From contig JBOGDL010000263.1 of assembly GCA_050701815.1 (NCBI GenBank), positions 1 through 5,690 of the forward strand: a stretch of DNA of 5,690 nucleotides, given 5' to 3'. The notes beneath the pieces were generated by a model. The model saw only the letters and a list, made by a program, of their open reading frames with translations, did no database searches and was not told the DNA's origin. The stretch comes from WHSM01 sp050701815. GTDB taxonomy: Bacteria; Actinomycetota; Actinomycetes; Mycobacteriales; Micromonosporaceae. Positions within the stretch are counted from its first letter, which is position 1; the number at the start of each line of letters is the position of its first letter. This document shows positions 4,665 to 5,690 of this stretch, one piece after another. The translations under genes were made by a program, and so were the position numbers.

Positions 4665-5690
4665 GTGACTGCTCAGGCCACCGCCGCGCCACCCGCGCAC
4701 CGGTTGGTCCGCCGCCCCCCTCCGGTACCCCCGCAGCAGCTCAGCGACCCCCAACTTCAGGTTGCTAAACACCGCGACGGCCCGTTGTTGGTGGTGGGTG
4801 GGCCAGGCGCGGGCAAGACTGCCGCGCTCGTGGAGTCAGTGGTCGCGCGGGCCGTGGAAGGGGCGGACCCGGAGCGGATCCTGGTGCTCACCTTCGGACG
4901 CCGCGGCGCCCAGCGGCTGCGGGCCCGAATCTCGGCCCGGATCGGCGCCAAGATCGGGGTGAGCGGGGAGCCCGCGGTGCGCACGTTCCACGGCCACGCG
5001 TTCGGGCTGCTGCGGCTGCTGGCCGCACGACGCGGCGAACCGCCCCCACGGCTGCTCACCGGGCCCGAACAGGACCTGGTGATCCGGGAGCTCCTCGCCG
5101 CCGGCGGAGGCGACGTGGGGTGGCCGGCTGCGCTGCGCCCGGCGTTGCGTACCCGGGGGTTCGCCGGTGAGCTGCGGGATCTGTTGTCGCGCGCGTCCGA
5201 GCGTGGACTGGGCCCCGCTGGGTTGTCGGAGCTGGGCCGGCGTCTGGGACGCGAGGATTGGGTTGCCGCCGGCCGGTTCGCTCAGCAGTACGGTGACGTG
5301 CTGGCGCTGCGTGACGGCGCCGCTCGCGGCTCGATCGGGTACGACACCTCCGAGTTGATCCGTGCCGCGTCGGCGGCGCTGATCGCGGACCCGGCGGCGC
5401 ATGCCGAGGAGCGGCGGCGCCACCAGTTCACGTACGTCGACGAGTTTCACGACACCGACCCGGCCCAGCTTGAGCTGCTGGAATTGACGGCGGGCGGCGG
5501 AGCGCACCTGGTGGGCTTCGGGGATCCGGACTCGTCGATCTTCGGATTCCGGGGAGCTGACCCGGAGGGCGTGCTCGCCTTCCCGGAGCGGTTCCGGAGC
5601 GTTGCCGGGGCCGCCGCGCCCACCATCGCGCTGCTCGACAATTGGCGTGCGGCCCCAACCCTGAGGCAGGCCGTCGATCGGGTCGCGAGC
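4665..5690 (+). CDS. adnA: AdnA-like UvrD/Rep-family helicase, N-terminal part (runs off window)
   Basis: The first 342 residues of a superfamily 1A DNA helicase, starting at GTG 4665 (a TAG at 4644 closes the frame upstream). After a Pro-rich lead, PQQLSDPQLQVAKHR resembles the Q-motif region. Then come Walker A GGPGAGKT (45-52), motif Ia LTFGRRGAQRLRARI (75-89), motif Ib RTFHGHAFGLLR (106-117), PRLLTGPEQDLVIRELL (128-144), Walker B VDEFHDTDPAQ (258-268), motif III GDPDSSIFGFRGAD (286-299) and motif IV LLDNWR (323-328). The GPEQDLVIRELL segment and the general layout fit AdnA, which pairs with AdnB as the actinobacterial helicase-nuclease that resects double-strand breaks. A PD-(D/E)xK nuclease domain should follow beyond the window. 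Motif II has His262, and motif III Ser290, where Gln is usual. A plain UvrD-like helicase remains possible. Confidence 0.83.
   Translation, partial: MTAQATAAPPAHRLVRRPPPVPPQQLSDPQLQVAKHRDGPLLVVGGPGAGKTAALVESVVARAVEGADPERILVLTFGRRGAQRLRARISARIGAKIGVSGEPAVRTFHGHAFGLLRLLAARRGEPPPRLLTGPEQDLVIRELLAAGGGDVGWPAALRPALRTRGFAGELRDLLSRASERGLGPAGLSELGRRLGREDWVAAGRFAQQYGDVLALRDGAARGSIGYDTSELIRAASAALIADPAAHAEERRRHQFTYVDEFHDTDPAQLELLELTAGGGAHLVGFGDPDSSIFGFRGADPEGVLAFPERFRSVAGAAAPTIALLDNWRAAPTLRQAVDRVAS

Noticed and set aside
4539..4772. N-terminal extension of the transferase to an ATG at 4772
   Set aside because: It would overlap the helicase gene by about 100 bases, and its residues do not resemble the family; the GTG at 4538 has a good ribosome binding site.
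4836..5507. 223-codon minus-strand open frame opposite the helicase gene
   Set aside because: All helicase motifs lie on the + strand here, and the antisense product has no domain.
1..5690. tRNA genes, CRISPR arrays, transposase genes or att-site direct repeats
   Set aside because: None seen: no tRNA-like cloverleaf, no regularly spaced repeats, no transposase or integrase catalytic motif.

Overview
The window is high-GC actinomycete DNA, probably from the Pseudonocardiales/Streptomyces side of the phylum. The signs are strong G/C third-position bias, GTG starts, 4-bp stop/start overlaps, an AdnA-type helicase and an actinobacterial gamma-glutamyltransferase-like protein. It splits into a left accessory-looking half (1-3143) and a right half of conserved chromosomal-type genes (3144-5690).

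Left half: the 3' end of an unrecognised + strand gene (1-137) is followed by a small acidic, helical protein of unknown function (247-678) and an XRE-type HTH regulator with a long TPR-like C-terminal region (811-2043). A compact stem-loop terminator closes the regulator gene. A 128-base gap rich in inverted repeats leads into a tightly packed run of small + strand ORFs, each overlapping the previous by 4 bases: a 36-aa ORF (2220-2330), a 146-aa protein resembling the C-terminal zinc ribbon and tail of large serine recombinases but without a catalytic domain (2327-2767), an 83-aa CxxC/CxxxH protein (2764-3015) and a doubtful 43-aa ORF (3012-3143). Near-identical 10-mers related to GGTTCCGTCA occur twice upstream of the regulator and, as an inverted pair, upstream of the small-gene run. 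They are candidate operators linking the two. This regulator plus zinc-protein cassette is the part of the window most likely to be an undescribed system; its function is unknown.

Right half: a 464-aa Ntn-hydrolase of the gamma-glutamyltransferase family runs on the minus strand (4538 to 3144). It converges on the small-gene cassette so that the two stop codons form the palindrome TGATCA with no base between them, inside a long hairpin that could terminate both strands. Divergent from it, across 126 bases, starts the N-terminal 342 residues of a UvrD/Rep-type helicase, best read as AdnA of the AdnAB helicase-nuclease; it runs off the window. Two usually conserved glutamines in its motifs II and III are replaced.
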